Shown here in pieces: positions 8,320 to 16,547 of a DNA stretch of 64,000 nt. The notes beneath the pieces were generated by a model. The model was not told the origin of the DNA. It saw only the letters and a program-made list of their open reading frames with translations, and did not search any database. Source of the DNA: Bacteroidota bacterium (GTDB lineage Bacteria; Bacteroidota; Bacteroidia; Chitinophagales; Chitinophagaceae); assembly GCA_018268105.1 (NCBI GenBank), contig JAFDXG010000049.1, forward strand, positions 51,513 through 115,512, given 5' to 3'. Position 1 is the first letter of the stretch; every line of letters begins with the position of its first letter. The translations under genes and the position numbers were made by a program.

Positions 8320-8522
8320 GAAGAGCGATCTCTTATTTATTAACATAAAATATTACACCAAAAAGTAACAAAAAATACAAGACTACCGTTATAAGGCTGG
8401 AAAATTGAAAAGTATAGATCTTTGAATAAAATTTATGAAAATGGTTGATTTGTGTTAAAGAACCTTGAAAAGTGGTAAAAAATTACTAGATTTTAGAATA
8501 TTTCTAAAATGAATCTAAAACT

Positions 8523-8555
8523 TTGGTATTAATTCATAAAAAGTCCGTACTTTTG
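8523..8555 (+). promoter_or_regulatory. Promoter of candidate RNA (TTG-N22-TACTTTTG)
   Basis: TTG 8523-8525 and TACTTTTG 8548-8555. The predicted start point (about 8560) coincides with the first base of a closing stem, and a separate promoter (8772-8803) serves the next gene. Confidence 0.6.
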
Positions 8556-8559
8556 CGGC

Positions 8560-8700
8560 ACTAAGTTGAACCTGAAAATAACCTTGCTTGTCCGAGGCTA
8601 TTAAAACTTAAGATAGTCCCACCGTCTTTAAGAAGTTTTCTCCGGTAGTTAAACTTAAAACTTCCTCAGGCTTAGTTCATTAAAAGTTTTTTGAATTTTT
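8560..8700 (+). ncRNA. Candidate small RNA with paired ends (unnamed)
   Basis: Right after the promoter, ACTAAG (8560-8565) pairs with CTTAGT (8671-8676) and, after a 5-base bulge, CCTGA (8571-8575) pairs with TCAGG (8666-8670). Two internal hairpins fill the middle: GGCTAT (8596-8601)/ATAGTC (8613-8618), and a perfect 8-bp GAAGTTTT (8632-8639)/AAAACTTC (8657-8664). T-rich sequence (8686-8700) follows. The result is a compact three-helix RNA of about 120-140 nt whose 5' end is in the stem. It does not match tRNA, tmRNA, SRP RNA, RNase P or a riboswitch class I can recognise by eye. A 5' leader of the 8847 gene is the alternative. Confidence 0.5.
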
Positions 8701-8771
8701 CTAACGATTGGTTGAATGAAATTTGAAAATTACCATTCATCAGCTATTAAAACCATACATAGTATTATGTA

Positions 8772-8803
8772 TTGCATAGTAGCAGTTAAAAGATATATCT
8801 TTG
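8772..8803 (+). promoter_or_regulatory. Promoter of the 8847 gene (TTG-N21-TATCTTTG)
   Basis: TTG 8772-8774 and TATCTTTG 8796-8803, an excellent match. Transcription would start near 8809, which makes the ATGs at 8805 and 8814 unlikely and favours 8847 as the start codon. Confidence 0.7.
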
Positions 8804-8846
8804 TATGGTAAACATGATAAACGAACTAACAATTAAATACAGGAAA

Positions 8847-9632
8847 ATGAAACAGAAGAATGAAATGGCTTCTAAGGCAGGGAACCCTAAAACAGAAAAC
8901 AGTAAAAATCTGCTCAGTGTAATCAGCAAATCTGCTTCTATGTTGCTGATAATTATGACAGGATTAGGTACAATGTCCTTTACTCAGGATGATACATCCG
9001 TGAATGGTATTGATACAAACCAAAATGTAAAAAAAGCAGCGGTTACTTCTATAACAATGTCATCCAATAATGAATGTTGCAATTTGAAAGCAGTTGCGCC
9101 TGGTGATGAGATCAGAAATGCTTATTATATAAGCCTGCCTGATAACAAAATCATAGCAAGGGCAGATGCAGAAAATATTTCAAAGTTTATTGCAGCGTCG
9201 CAGATGAGAAGGTTGTGGAACATGGATATTGCAACTGCAAGAAAAGAAGCAGACGCGGAAATGAATTTCAACTTTGGGTTGAGAAATATATATCCTTCAA
9301 CTGTAGTAGCTCAGGATGCAGATGTAAAAATGATTGACATATTTGCAGATGATATTGTGTTGAAAAATGTAAAATATACAACTGCGGGTCTGGCTGCAGC
9401 AGATATAGAAGTTGCTGATAATTTTGTAACTGCCCAGCTTTCAGAAAACAACATCTTTTCTACAGAAGAGTGTGTTGCTAAATCAGATGCAGAATTGAAG
9501 AATGATTTCGTTGCAAAAAATATGGTAATGATTAGTTTACCTTCAAAAATAGCTGCTGATAATGCAGATAATGATATGCTAAAAAAATATCAGGTCCAAT
9601 ATCAATTAACAGAAACAGTTGTTACAAAATAG
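8847..9632 (+). CDS. Orphan protein with one membrane segment and D-x6-[FY] repeats
   Basis: I do not recognise this 261-residue protein. The start at 8847 is chosen from the promoter position. After a charged N-terminus comes one hydrophobic segment (SASMLLIIMTGLGTMSF, about residues 30-46), acting as an uncleaved signal or anchor. The rest, poor in prolines and cysteines, contains at least six degenerate repeats. Each has an aspartate, usually an acidic residue two positions on, and an aromatic exactly seven positions after the aspartate: DAENISKF, DAEMNFNF, DVKMIDIF, DIEVADNF, DAELKNDF, DNDMLKKY. Spacing is 23-29 residues, from about residue 107 to 248. It has its own strong promoter, and a bidirectional terminator follows. 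It is probably exported or membrane-anchored; the role is unknown. Confidence 0.65.
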   Translation: MKQKNEMASKAGNPKTENSKNLLSVISKSASMLLIIMTGLGTMSFTQDDTSVNGIDTNQNVKKAAVTSITMSSNNECCNLKAVAPGDEIRNAYYISLPDNKIIARADAENISKFIAASQMRRLWNMDIATARKEADAEMNFNFGLRNIYPSTVVAQDADVKMIDIFADDIVLKNVKYTTAGLAAADIEVADNFVTAQLSENNIFSTEECVAKSDAELKNDFVAKNMVMISLPSKIAADNADNDMLKKYQVQYQLTETVVTK

Positions 9633-9677
9633 ATGGTAAGGTAAAAATCAGTTGGTATTAGTTATGGTTTTGATTAG

Positions 9678-9705
9678 AAAAAGGCCGGCGAATGTCCGGC
9701 TTTTT
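9678..9705. terminator. Bidirectional rho-independent terminator
   Basis: GCCGG (9684-9688) and CCGGC (9696-9700), flanked by A5 and T5, lie between the convergent repeat-protein and ABC permease genes and can serve both strands. Confidence 0.85.
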
Positions 9706-9733
9706 CCTTTATATAACTTTGTGAAGTTGACAA

Positions 9734-11041
9734 TCAGGTCTTTCTTATCAACCATTTCCACATTTCTTTCCAGGTAATTTTCTTACCGTACAATAAAATA
9801 CTTGTGCGATATATTTTGGCAGTTAACCATGTGAAAAATAGGAAGCCAAGTAATAGAAAAATCATAGAAAGCAAAAGTTGCCACCAGGGGACGTCATAAG
9901 CAATTCGCCCCATCATTACAATAGGTGAGGTTAATGGAAACAGGCTGCCAAATATTGCCAGCCCGCTGTCCGGAGAATTTATTGCTTTTGTCATTATCAC
10001 AAATCCAAGGATTAGAGGCATTATTACCGGAAAAACCAGTTGTTGTGCTTCTTGTTGATCTTCACTCACTACACTGCCTACGGCGGCAAACAGTGCTGCG
10101 TATAACATATAACCTCCCAGGAAGTAGAAAATAAAGCAGAATACAATCTTTAATATTGGTAAAGAGTGTAACCCCTCAACAAGGATATACAATTTTCCCG
10201 AGCCGGCCTGTCCTGCTGCATTTGTTATTTCCGGATTTGAAAAATGTTGAAAAAGATCGGGGAAGATTAAAGGAATAATTAGTTGCAAAGTTCCCATCAG
10301 CACAATCCAGATGGCAAACTGTGTTAATCCAACAGCACCAATACCAATAATTTTTCCCATCATTAGTTGAAATGGTTTTGCAGAGCTAACAATTACTTCT
10401 GCTATGCGGTTTGTTTTCTCTTCCATCACTCCACGCATAACCATAGTGCCATAAATAAGCAATATCATATAGATAAGTATACCTGCTATAAATGACACGG
10501 CATAAGCCACACCCGCCACGCCTGTCTTTTCTCCTTTGCCCGAATCAATTATGTTTTCTATATCCACATCGGCTTTTATAGTTTTATAAATTGCAGGGTC
10601 TATATTTGCTAATTGCAGACGTTTTTTTTCTACTGCATCATTTATTTTTTTTTCTAGTTCTGATTTTGCAAAAATATTCATAGCGGCCTGGCTATGCACT
10701 TTTATCTGACCAGGGCTATCGTTTTTAAAAGGTGATATATATAGGAACAAAGTGTATCCTTCTTTGCTATACTTATTTTTAAAACTCTGTTCTGTTTCAT
10801 TGTGAATAAAAGTATAAGTAGTTTTATCGTTCTTAGCTGAAGTTATTACACCATTAAAAAGATTTGCTTCATCTAATATAGCAACCTGTTGAGTATTACT
10901 TTCCCCGCTGATAGATACGGCAATTATAACCGCATAAAATCCTATTATTACAATTGGTACGAGTATTGTGGTTAATAAAAAAGATTTCCTTTTTACACGG
11001 GTCATATATTCTCGTTCGATGATCAGCCCTATTTTATTCAT
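9734..11041 (-). CDS. ABC-2 type exporter permease (NatB-like)
   Basis: 435 residues. An N-terminal cytoplasmic stretch and membrane segment (LLTTILVPIVIIGFYAVIIA, about 21-40) precede a large extracytoplasmic domain (about 45-175). A C-terminal block of five or six membrane segments follows, including the VAYAVSFIAGILIYMILLIYGT region and 'GVMEEKTNRIAEVIVSSAKPFQLMMGK', the coupling-helix motif of ABC-2/NatB permeases. The gene for its ATPase lies 37 bases upstream on the same strand, giving a two-gene exporter operon. Related systems export sodium, antibiotics or peptides, and the substrate cannot be told here. Confidence 0.88.
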   Translation of the reverse strand: MNKIGLIIEREYMTRVKRKSFLLTTILVPIVIIGFYAVIIAVSISGESNTQQVAILDEANLFNGVITSAKNDKTTYTFIHNETEQSFKNKYSKEGYTLFLYISPFKNDSPGQIKVHSQAAMNIFAKSELEKKINDAVEKKRLQLANIDPAIYKTIKADVDIENIIDSGKGEKTGVAGVAYAVSFIAGILIYMILLIYGTMVMRGVMEEKTNRIAEVIVSSAKPFQLMMGKIIGIGAVGLTQFAIWIVLMGTLQLIIPLIFPDLFQHFSNPEITNAAGQAGSGKLYILVEGLHSLPILKIVFCFIFYFLGGYMLYAALFAAVGSVVSEDQQEAQQLVFPVIMPLILGFVIMTKAINSPDSGLAIFGSLFPLTSPIVMMGRIAYDVPWWQLLLSMIFLLLGFLFFTWLTAKIYRTSILLYGKKITWKEMWKWLIRKT

Positions 11042-11078
11042 ATCTGCAATATTATCTGCCAGTAATTGTTATAAAAGA

Positions 11079-12017
11079 TTATGCATCAATAATGTTGAAC
11101 TGCCTTGCCAGGGGAGTACCTTCTACAAGACGGATAAAAATCTCATTTAGGGATGGCAGTATTTCGTGAAAGGCAACAATTTCATGTTTGCGGGCGAGAA
11201 GATATTGTAATACATCGTGCGGGCGGTAACCTTCATGTATTTTTAAGACAATAGCATCATCATCATGTTGTACTATTTCAAAAATATCATTCTCCTCAAT
11301 TTCGCCCGGGTCTTTTTCAAAGCCTACTTTAAATTGATTTTCTTTGAAATCCTGCTTAACCTGTTTTACGGAACCGTCCAGTATTTTGCTCCCTTTGTTA
11401 ATGAGAATAATATGATCGCAGATTTCTTCAACCTGTTCCATTCGATGCGTGCTGAATATAATGGTCCTTCCATTTTTTGCCAATCGGAATATTTCATCTT
11501 TAATAAGATTCGCATTTAGTGGATCTAGTCCACTAAAGGGTTCGTCAAGTATTATTAACCGGGGGTCGTGGAGTATTGTTGTTACAAATTGTAATTTCTG
11601 ACTCATTCCTTTACTCAAATCCTGTACTTTTTTATTCCACCAGCTTTCCATCTCGAGTCGCTTAAACCAATACCTTATTTTTTCCAGAGCATCTTTTTTG
11701 CTCAGGCCTTTCAGTCTTGCCAGGTATAAAGCCTGATCGCCAATATTCATTTTTTTATATAGTCCTCTTTCTTCGGGCATATAACCTATGCGCATAATAT
11801 CCTTTGACGGGTTAAAAGGAGTACCATCAAAAGTAATTGTGCCTTCGTCCTGATAGAATATACCGGTAATCATTCTCAGTAATGTGGTTTTACCTGCACC
11901 ATTAGGTCCGAGCATACCGAATATTGAACCTTCTGCTATATTGAAACTTACATCATCCACTGCTTTCTGAGTGGCAAAAGATTTTTTTAAATGATTAACC
12001 TCTAAAATATTTTGCAT
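11079..12017 (-). CDS. ABC transporter ATP-binding protein (NatA/DrrA-like)
   Basis: 312 residues from the ATG at 12017; a second ATG three codons upstream is possible. Walker A GPNGAGKTT (about 37-45), Q-loop 'YMPEERG', signature LSKGMSQK, Walker B LIILDEPFSGLDP and the H-loop 'STHRMEQVEE' are all intact. A C-terminal domain of about 90 residues follows, as in DrrA-type ATPases (DUF4162). It energises the permease encoded next in the operon. Confidence 0.92.
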   Translation of the reverse strand: MQNILEVNHLKKSFATQKAVDDVSFNIAEGSIFGMLGPNGAGKTTLLRMITGIFYQDEGTITFDGTPFNPSKDIMRIGYMPEERGLYKKMNIGDQALYLARLKGLSKKDALEKIRYWFKRLEMESWWNKKVQDLSKGMSQKLQFVTTILHDPRLIILDEPFSGLDPLNANLIKDEIFRLAKNGRTIIFSTHRMEQVEEICDHIILINKGSKILDGSVKQVKQDFKENQFKVGFEKDPGEIEENDIFEIVQHDDDAIVLKIHEGYRPHDVLQYLLARKHEIVAFHEILPSLNEIFIRLVEGTPLARQFNIIDA

Positions 12018-12156
12018 AAATACCATTGGTTGCTGATGCAGATAAAAGTAAAAGTTCTAAAAGGCAATATAATCTTAAAAACATTTGTGAATGTAACGTT
12101 TTTAATACATAAAAAAACAGAGGCGGGCAACTCTTATTTAAATAGTACAATATGTT

Positions 12157-13740
12157 TCAGGAAATAACATTATTTACATGCTGCAATTTTTGCTTTATCA
12201 CCAGGGCAACCCGTTCTCCATCCATTGCTGCACTAACTATACCACCGGCATATCCTGCTCCCTCGCCGCATGGGTACAGGTTGTACAACTGGGGATGGTT
12301 AAGCATAATTCTATCTCTTGGTATACGTACCGGTGAAGATGTCCTGCTTTCAGTAGCCACTACAATTGCTTCGCTGGTATAGTAACCCTGCATTTTTTTG
12401 CCAAATAATTTAAAACCTTCTTTAAGTGTATTGTAAATAAAACCGGGTAGCACTTCAATCAGGTTTGATGAACGTGTTCCCGGGATGTATGAACATAACG
12501 GCAACGACACAGAGTGTTTGTTTTCTACAAAATCTGTCATTCTTTGGGCGGGGGCAACAAATTTACCACCACCTGCATCAAAAGCTTTCTTTTCAATATC
12601 TCGTTGGAAATACATTGCAGCGAGTGCTCCGTATTGCAGGTATTGTACAAAGTCTTTATCCTCTAAGGCCACGACAATACCACTATTGGCATAAGGGTTA
12701 TTTCTTTTTGAAGGACTCCAGCCGTTCACTACCAATTCGCCGGGAGATGTAACTGCCGGAGCAATAATACCACCAGGGCACATACAAAATGAAAATACCC
12801 CTCTTTGATTGACCTGCTCTACCAGACTATAGGATGCGGGAGGTAGAACATCTGTTGCGAGATACTGCCAGTGGTATTGTAAGTTATTGATAAGCGATTG
12901 GGGGTGCTCTACGCGTACTCCCAATGCGAAAGGCTTCGCTTCAATTAAAATATTTTTGTGAAATAAAAGTTCAAATATATCTCTGGCCGAATGACCTGTG
13001 GCCAAAATAAATGCATCGCCATCAAAAGTTGCTGCATCAGCAGTTCTGACTTTCCTTATTTTATTTCCTTCGATTTCGAAATCTGTGACTTTTTGTTGAA
13101 AGTGAAATTCACCACCGCAAGACTCGATAGTTTTTCGCATGGCAGAAATTATATCCGGAAGTTTGTTTGTGCCTATATGCGGATGTGCATCAAATAAAAT
13201 ATTTTCCGCAGCACCGAAATGCACAAATAATTGAAGAATACGATTGATATCTCCCCGTTTATTGCTGCGGGTATATAATTTGCCGTCGCTGTATGTACCT
13301 GCTCCCCCTTCTCCAAAACAATAGTTGCTATCGGGATTAATAATTCCCTCTTTATTAAGTGTAGCAAGATCTCTGCGCCTTGCTCTTACATCTTTGCCCC
13401 GTTCTAGAATAATTGGTCTGATACCATTTTCGAGCAAGCTCAATGCTGCAAATAAACCTGCCGGGCCTCCGCCGATGATAACAACACGAGGCGCATTAAC
13501 TTTTAGTTTTTCAAATCCGAAAGTAATTGCTGGGCGTTCCGCAAAGGGTTCATTGATATATGCCTGAACGGTAAGATTGTACCATACTTTTTTTCCTCGG
13601 GCATCAATAGAGCGCTTCAGTGGATAAAAACCTGATATATGCTGCACACTTACCCCGGCAGCGGCAGCAATATAATTTGTAATGCTTGTTTGATCCGATG
13701 TTTCGGATGGAGTTAATCTGAGAGAAATTTTTTTTTGCAT
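12157..13740 (-). CDS. FAD-dependent dehydrogenase (COG2509 type)
   Basis: 527 residues. The dinucleotide-binding motif VVIIGGGPAGLFAALSL (about 86-102) with an acidic end 'ILERG' comes after an N-terminal alpha/beta domain of about 80 residues. 'CFGEGGAGTYSDGKLYTR', 'ATGHSARDIFELL' and the closing 'CGEGAGYAGGIVSAAMDG' are hallmarks of the uncharacterised FAD-dependent dehydrogenase family COG2509. It is cytoplasmic, with no signal peptide. Substrate is unknown. It lies on the minus strand, 45 bases after the DUF3127 gene. Confidence 0.88.
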   Translation of the reverse strand: MQKKISLRLTPSETSDQTSITNYIAAAAGVSVQHISGFYPLKRSIDARGKKVWYNLTVQAYINEPFAERPAITFGFEKLKVNAPRVVIIGGGPAGLFAALSLLENGIRPIILERGKDVRARRRDLATLNKEGIINPDSNYCFGEGGAGTYSDGKLYTRSNKRGDINRILQLFVHFGAAENILFDAHPHIGTNKLPDIISAMRKTIESCGGEFHFQQKVTDFEIEGNKIRKVRTADAATFDGDAFILATGHSARDIFELLFHKNILIEAKPFALGVRVEHPQSLINNLQYHWQYLATDVLPPASYSLVEQVNQRGVFSFCMCPGGIIAPAVTSPGELVVNGWSPSKRNNPYANSGIVVALEDKDFVQYLQYGALAAMYFQRDIEKKAFDAGGGKFVAPAQRMTDFVENKHSVSLPLCSYIPGTRSSNLIEVLPGFIYNTLKEGFKLFGKKMQGYYTSEAIVVATESRTSSPVRIPRDRIMLNHPQLYNLYPCGEGAGYAGGIVSAAMDGERVALVIKQKLQHVNNVIS

Positions 13741-13785
13741 AACTAAGGGTCAGGTGTTTATCCTAAAACCTATTAATATTTCAAA

Positions 13786-14163
13786 TCAGAAAGGCAGGTC
13801 ATCAGACGCCAACGGCACATCAGCAGGAATATAATCGGGTGGTGGAATATCAACAGTTTGCTGTGTTTGCATATTTACTGTTTCCATTCTCCAGGCATCC
13901 AGATTCGTAATATAATTAGTCTGCCCGTTTTTTTCCCATTTTGTGCCTTTAATATTAAAAGATACTTTTACTGTATCACCAAGGGTAAAACGGTCGGGTA
14001 AACTAGTTTTGTCTTGTACACACTGAAATTTTGCATAATTAGTAATCACCCTGCCGCCAATATCCTCAGATTTTTCGATTACAAATTCTCGGGTTTTAAA
14101 AGTTGCTGTGCGCTGTACAGTATCAAATTTGGCTATTAATTTGCCGGTCAGTTCATAACTCAT
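13786..14163 (-). CDS. DUF3127 protein with an SSB-like acidic tail
   Basis: 125 residues starting at MSYELTGKL; an upstream ATG at 14238 would add a basic stretch not seen in the family. The body (about 1-95) is a small beta-barrel-like domain with 'TREFVIEK' and 'FTLGDTVKVSFNIKG' (DUF3127). A proline-rich linker follows and the last residues are DDLPF, closely resembling the DDIPF tip by which SSB recruits partner proteins. This suggests a single-strand-DNA-binding relative, which is an inference from the tail and fold pattern. It sits near dnaA but is transcribed in the opposite direction. Confidence 0.85.
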   Translation of the reverse strand: MSYELTGKLIAKFDTVQRTATFKTREFVIEKSEDIGGRVITNYAKFQCVQDKTSLPDRFTLGDTVKVSFNIKGTKWEKNGQTNYITNLDAWRMETVNMQTQQTVDIPPPDYIPADVPLASDDLPF

Positions 14164-14282
14164 TGTAACATAATTAGGCGACAAATGTAACTTCAATATT
14201 CTTTGTTTTTTTCTAAATTTTATTTTTATGTTGCTCAAAATTTTTCTACCTTCCTTTACGGTAATAAATTAAAGCTGTACAA

Positions 14283-14426
14283 ATGAAAAAATATATCCTA
14301 TTGCAGATTTTATTCTTCATTTTAGCAGCATCCTTCCTAATATCTTATCATTCTCTATTGAAGAAAAAAATAAATTATTTTACAGAGGCAAATAAGACTG
14401 TTACTGCAAAAAAAACAAGTGAATAA
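14283..14426 (+). CDS. Small single-pass membrane protein (47 residues)
   Basis: A 47-codon frame starting MKKYILLQILFFILAASFLI, with one strongly hydrophobic helix followed by a basic, hydrophilic tail (LLKKKINY ... AKKTSE). The pattern of start, helix and charged tail is protein-like, and the frame fills most of the gap between divergent DUF3127 and dnaA. No promoter consensus or known family is visible, so it may be a chance frame. Confidence 0.4.
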   Translation: MKKYILLQILFFILAASFLISYHSLLKKKINYFTEANKTVTAKKTSE

Positions 14427-14469
14427 AAAATTTTTTTTTCAACAGGAAATGTTGATATTCGCCGCCCTG

Positions 14470-14486
14470 CCCGATTTTTTTTCGGG
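14470..14486. other. Hairpin with an all-T loop upstream of dnaA
   Basis: CCCGA (14470-14474), seven T and TCGGG (14482-14486). It lies 77 bases before the dnaA start codon. The T-run is in the loop, so it is not an ordinary terminator. No DnaA box is present in this gap. Confidence 0.4.
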
Positions 14487-14562
14487 TCAAACGGCTTAAA
14501 AAAGAAGACTCAGTTTTCGGAATAATATACATAACTCAACATATAAAATTGCTTTACCAATA

Positions 14563-15996
14563 ATGGACAAAACTCACGATAAAGTATGGAATAACTGTCT
14601 GACGATAATTAAGGATATTGTGGAGTGGCAACATTTTAAAACGTGGTTCGAACCTATTAAACCGGTTGCGTTAAATGAAAAGGTATTGACAATACAAGTA
14701 CCCAGTCAATTTTTTTATGAGTACCTGGAAGAACATTATGTAAATTTATTGGCAAAGACTTTGAAGAGAGAATTAGGAAAAGATGCACGCCTTGAATACA
14801 GAATTATGGTAGATAGCGGTAATGAGAAAAACAAACCTCTGACTATGGATGTCTCAGGGCATGTGCATAAAACATACTCAAACAACGAAATGGATTTTCC
14901 TCTCATTATTAATAATCCTGTAAAAAATCCTTTTGTAATTCCCGGGTTAAAGAAAGTGCAGATTGATCCCCAACTCAACCCATCATATTCTTTTGAAGCT
15001 TTTATTGAAGGAGATTGCAACAGGGTGGCAAGAAGAGCAGGAAAAACAGTAGCCGAAAAGCCGGGTACAACATCTTTTAATCCTCTCGTGGTATATGGCG
15101 GGGTAGGACTTGGAAAAACACATCTTGTGCAGGCAATTGGTAATGAAGCAAAGAGAATGCATCCCAATAAAGTAGTGCTTTATGTAAGTTCAGAGAAATT
15201 TATCAATCAGTTTCAGGACCATAGCAGAAACAATGCTATAAATGACTTCATCCATTTTTATCAGATGATTGATATATTGATTGTAGATGATGTCCAGTTT
15301 TTTAACCGGGCAGAAAAATCGCAGGATGCTTTGTTTGCAATTTTTAATCACCTTCACCAAAGTGGTAAACAACTTGTGCTTACTTCTGATAAAGCCCCAA
15401 AAGATCTTGAAGGCGTACAGGAACGTTTGTTAAGCCGCTTTCGCTGGGGATTGAGTGCCGATATGCAGTTGCCCGATTATGAAACGAGGATGGATATCCT
15501 GGAAAGGAAAATGAAGAACGATGGCTTGGATATGCCGAAGGATGTGGTAAAGTATATTGCTTATAATATTCAGAGTAACGTGCGGGAACTTGAAGGCGCC
15601 CTCATTTCGCTTTTGGCACAGTCTTCGCTAAATAAAAGAGAAATTGATCTTGAATTGGCTAAAAAAGTACTCCGTAATTTTGTGAAATCGTCTTCGAAGG
15701 AGATCACTATAGAGACCATTCAAAAAATGGTTTGCGATTATTTCAATCTACCTTATGAGCGACTACTGCAAAAAACCCGTAAGAGGGAGATTGTACAGGC
15801 CAGACAAATTACGATGTACCTGGCTAAACAGTTTACCAAAAATTCGCTTAAAACTATTGGGGAACATTTCGGTGGCAGAGACCATACTACGGTTATTCAT
15901 TCCTGTCAAACAGTGAAGGATCTGATGGATACAGATGGTTTGTTCAGGGAAAGCGTGGTGGACTTGCAACAAAAAGTACAATTAGCTGCGATGTGA
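14563..15996 (+). CDS. dnaA: Chromosomal replication initiator DnaA
   Basis: 477 residues. Domain I (about 1-80, 'DIVEWQHFKTWFEPIKPV') is followed by a linker and the AAA+ domain III with Walker A GGVGLGKTH (about 180), Walker B DILIVDDVQFF, sensor-1 'VLTSDKAP' and the arginine finger in 'ERLLSRFRWGL'. Domain IV carries the DnaA-box-binding signature 'GGRDHTTVIHSC' near the C-terminus. It opens oriC in an ATP-dependent way. dnaN is not adjacent, and the only perfect DnaA box noticed is at 5835-5843, so oriC is probably elsewhere. A terminator follows at 16020. Confidence 0.98.
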   Translation: MDKTHDKVWNNCLTIIKDIVEWQHFKTWFEPIKPVALNEKVLTIQVPSQFFYEYLEEHYVNLLAKTLKRELGKDARLEYRIMVDSGNEKNKPLTMDVSGHVHKTYSNNEMDFPLIINNPVKNPFVIPGLKKVQIDPQLNPSYSFEAFIEGDCNRVARRAGKTVAEKPGTTSFNPLVVYGGVGLGKTHLVQAIGNEAKRMHPNKVVLYVSSEKFINQFQDHSRNNAINDFIHFYQMIDILIVDDVQFFNRAEKSQDALFAIFNHLHQSGKQLVLTSDKAPKDLEGVQERLLSRFRWGLSADMQLPDYETRMDILERKMKNDGLDMPKDVVKYIAYNIQSNVRELEGALISLLAQSSLNKREIDLELAKKVLRNFVKSSSKEITIETIQKMVCDYFNLPYERLLQKTRKREIVQARQITMYLAKQFTKNSLKTIGEHFGGRDHTTVIHSCQTVKDLMDTDGLFRESVVDLQQKVQLAAM

Positions 15997-16019
15997 TATA
16001 AAAATATTATTAGAGAAAG

Positions 16020-16041
16020 GCTTCCACAGGAAGCTTTTTTT
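16020..16041 (+). terminator. dnaA: Rho-independent terminator of dnaA
   Basis: GCTTCC (16020-16025), loop ACA and GGAAGC (16029-16034) followed by seven T. Confidence 0.85.
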
Positions 16042-16071
16042 ATTTTTATATAACCGAACTGATTTTAAATT

Positions 16072-16347
16072 ATGCTTGTACACAAAGAAGCAGTCATTAA
16101 AGGTAAAGTGCAGGGCGTATTTTATCGCGGAAGTACTAAAGAAAAAGCGCTCGAACTTGAGGTAATGGGTGAGGTATGGAATAATGCCGATGGTTCTGTA
16201 GGGTTGATAGCAGAAGGAGAGGAGGCACAGGTAGATGCTTTATTAGTATGGTGCTGGCAGGGTTCATTAAGGGCGGAAGTGGAGGAAGTAATTGTCTCAA
16301 CCGGAAGCATAAAAGGTTTTAAAAATTTTATAGTAAAGCGATTGTAA
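16072..16347 (+). CDS. Acylphosphatase
   Basis: 91 residues, the family's usual size. It carries 'GKVQGVFYRGSTKEKA' with the phosphate-binding arginine (R19) and 'MGEVWNNADGSV' with the catalytic asparagine (N37), in the ferredoxin-like acylphosphatase pattern. It hydrolyses acyl phosphates such as acetyl phosphate in the cytoplasm. It begins 30 bases after the dnaA terminator and is followed by tRNA-Ser, which has its own promoter. Confidence 0.92.
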   Translation: MLVHKEAVIKGKVQGVFYRGSTKEKALELEVMGEVWNNADGSVGLIAEGEEAQVDALLVWCWQGSLRAEVEEVIVSTGSIKGFKNFIVKRL

Positions 16348-16350
16348 TAT

Positions 16351-16381
16351 TTGGCTTTTCTGATGAATCACCCTATTTTTG
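16351..16381 (+). promoter_or_regulatory. Promoter of tRNA-Ser (TTG-N20-TATTTTTG)
   Basis: TTG 16351-16353 and TATTTTTG 16374-16381, an exact fit 20 bases before the tRNA. A perfect 7-bp inverted repeat CCGTCCT (16382-16388)/AGGACGG (16396-16402) covers the predicted start site and the first two bases of the tRNA. Confidence 0.7.
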
Positions 16382-16400
16382 CCGTCCTTTTAAACAGGAC

Positions 16401-16489
16401 GGTGAGGTGGATGAGTGGCTGAAATCAGTAGTTTGCTAAACTGCCGTACGGGTAACTCTGTACCGCGGGTTCGAATCCCGCCCTCACCG
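16401..16489 (+). tRNA. tRNA-Ser (anticodon GCT)
   Basis: Acceptor stem GGTGAGG/CCTCACC (16482-16488), discriminator G, and anticodon stem GTAGT/ACTGC with loop TTGCTAA, giving anticodon GCT at 16435-16437. It has the long variable arm expected for serine and T arm GCGGG-TTCGAAT-CCCGC. CCA is not encoded. Confidence 0.97.
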
Positions 16490-16513
16490 CAGTATCAATA
16501 ATCATGTTGTTTC

Positions 16514-16546
16514 AAAAGCCCGCAATTACCAGATTGACGGGCTTTT
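16514..16546. terminator. Bidirectional terminator after tRNA-Ser
   Basis: AAAAGCCCG (16514-16522), a 15-base loop and CGGGCTTTT (16538-16546) form a perfect 9-bp stem with T-run 25 bases after the tRNA. Confidence 0.85.
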
Positions 16547-16547
16547 T

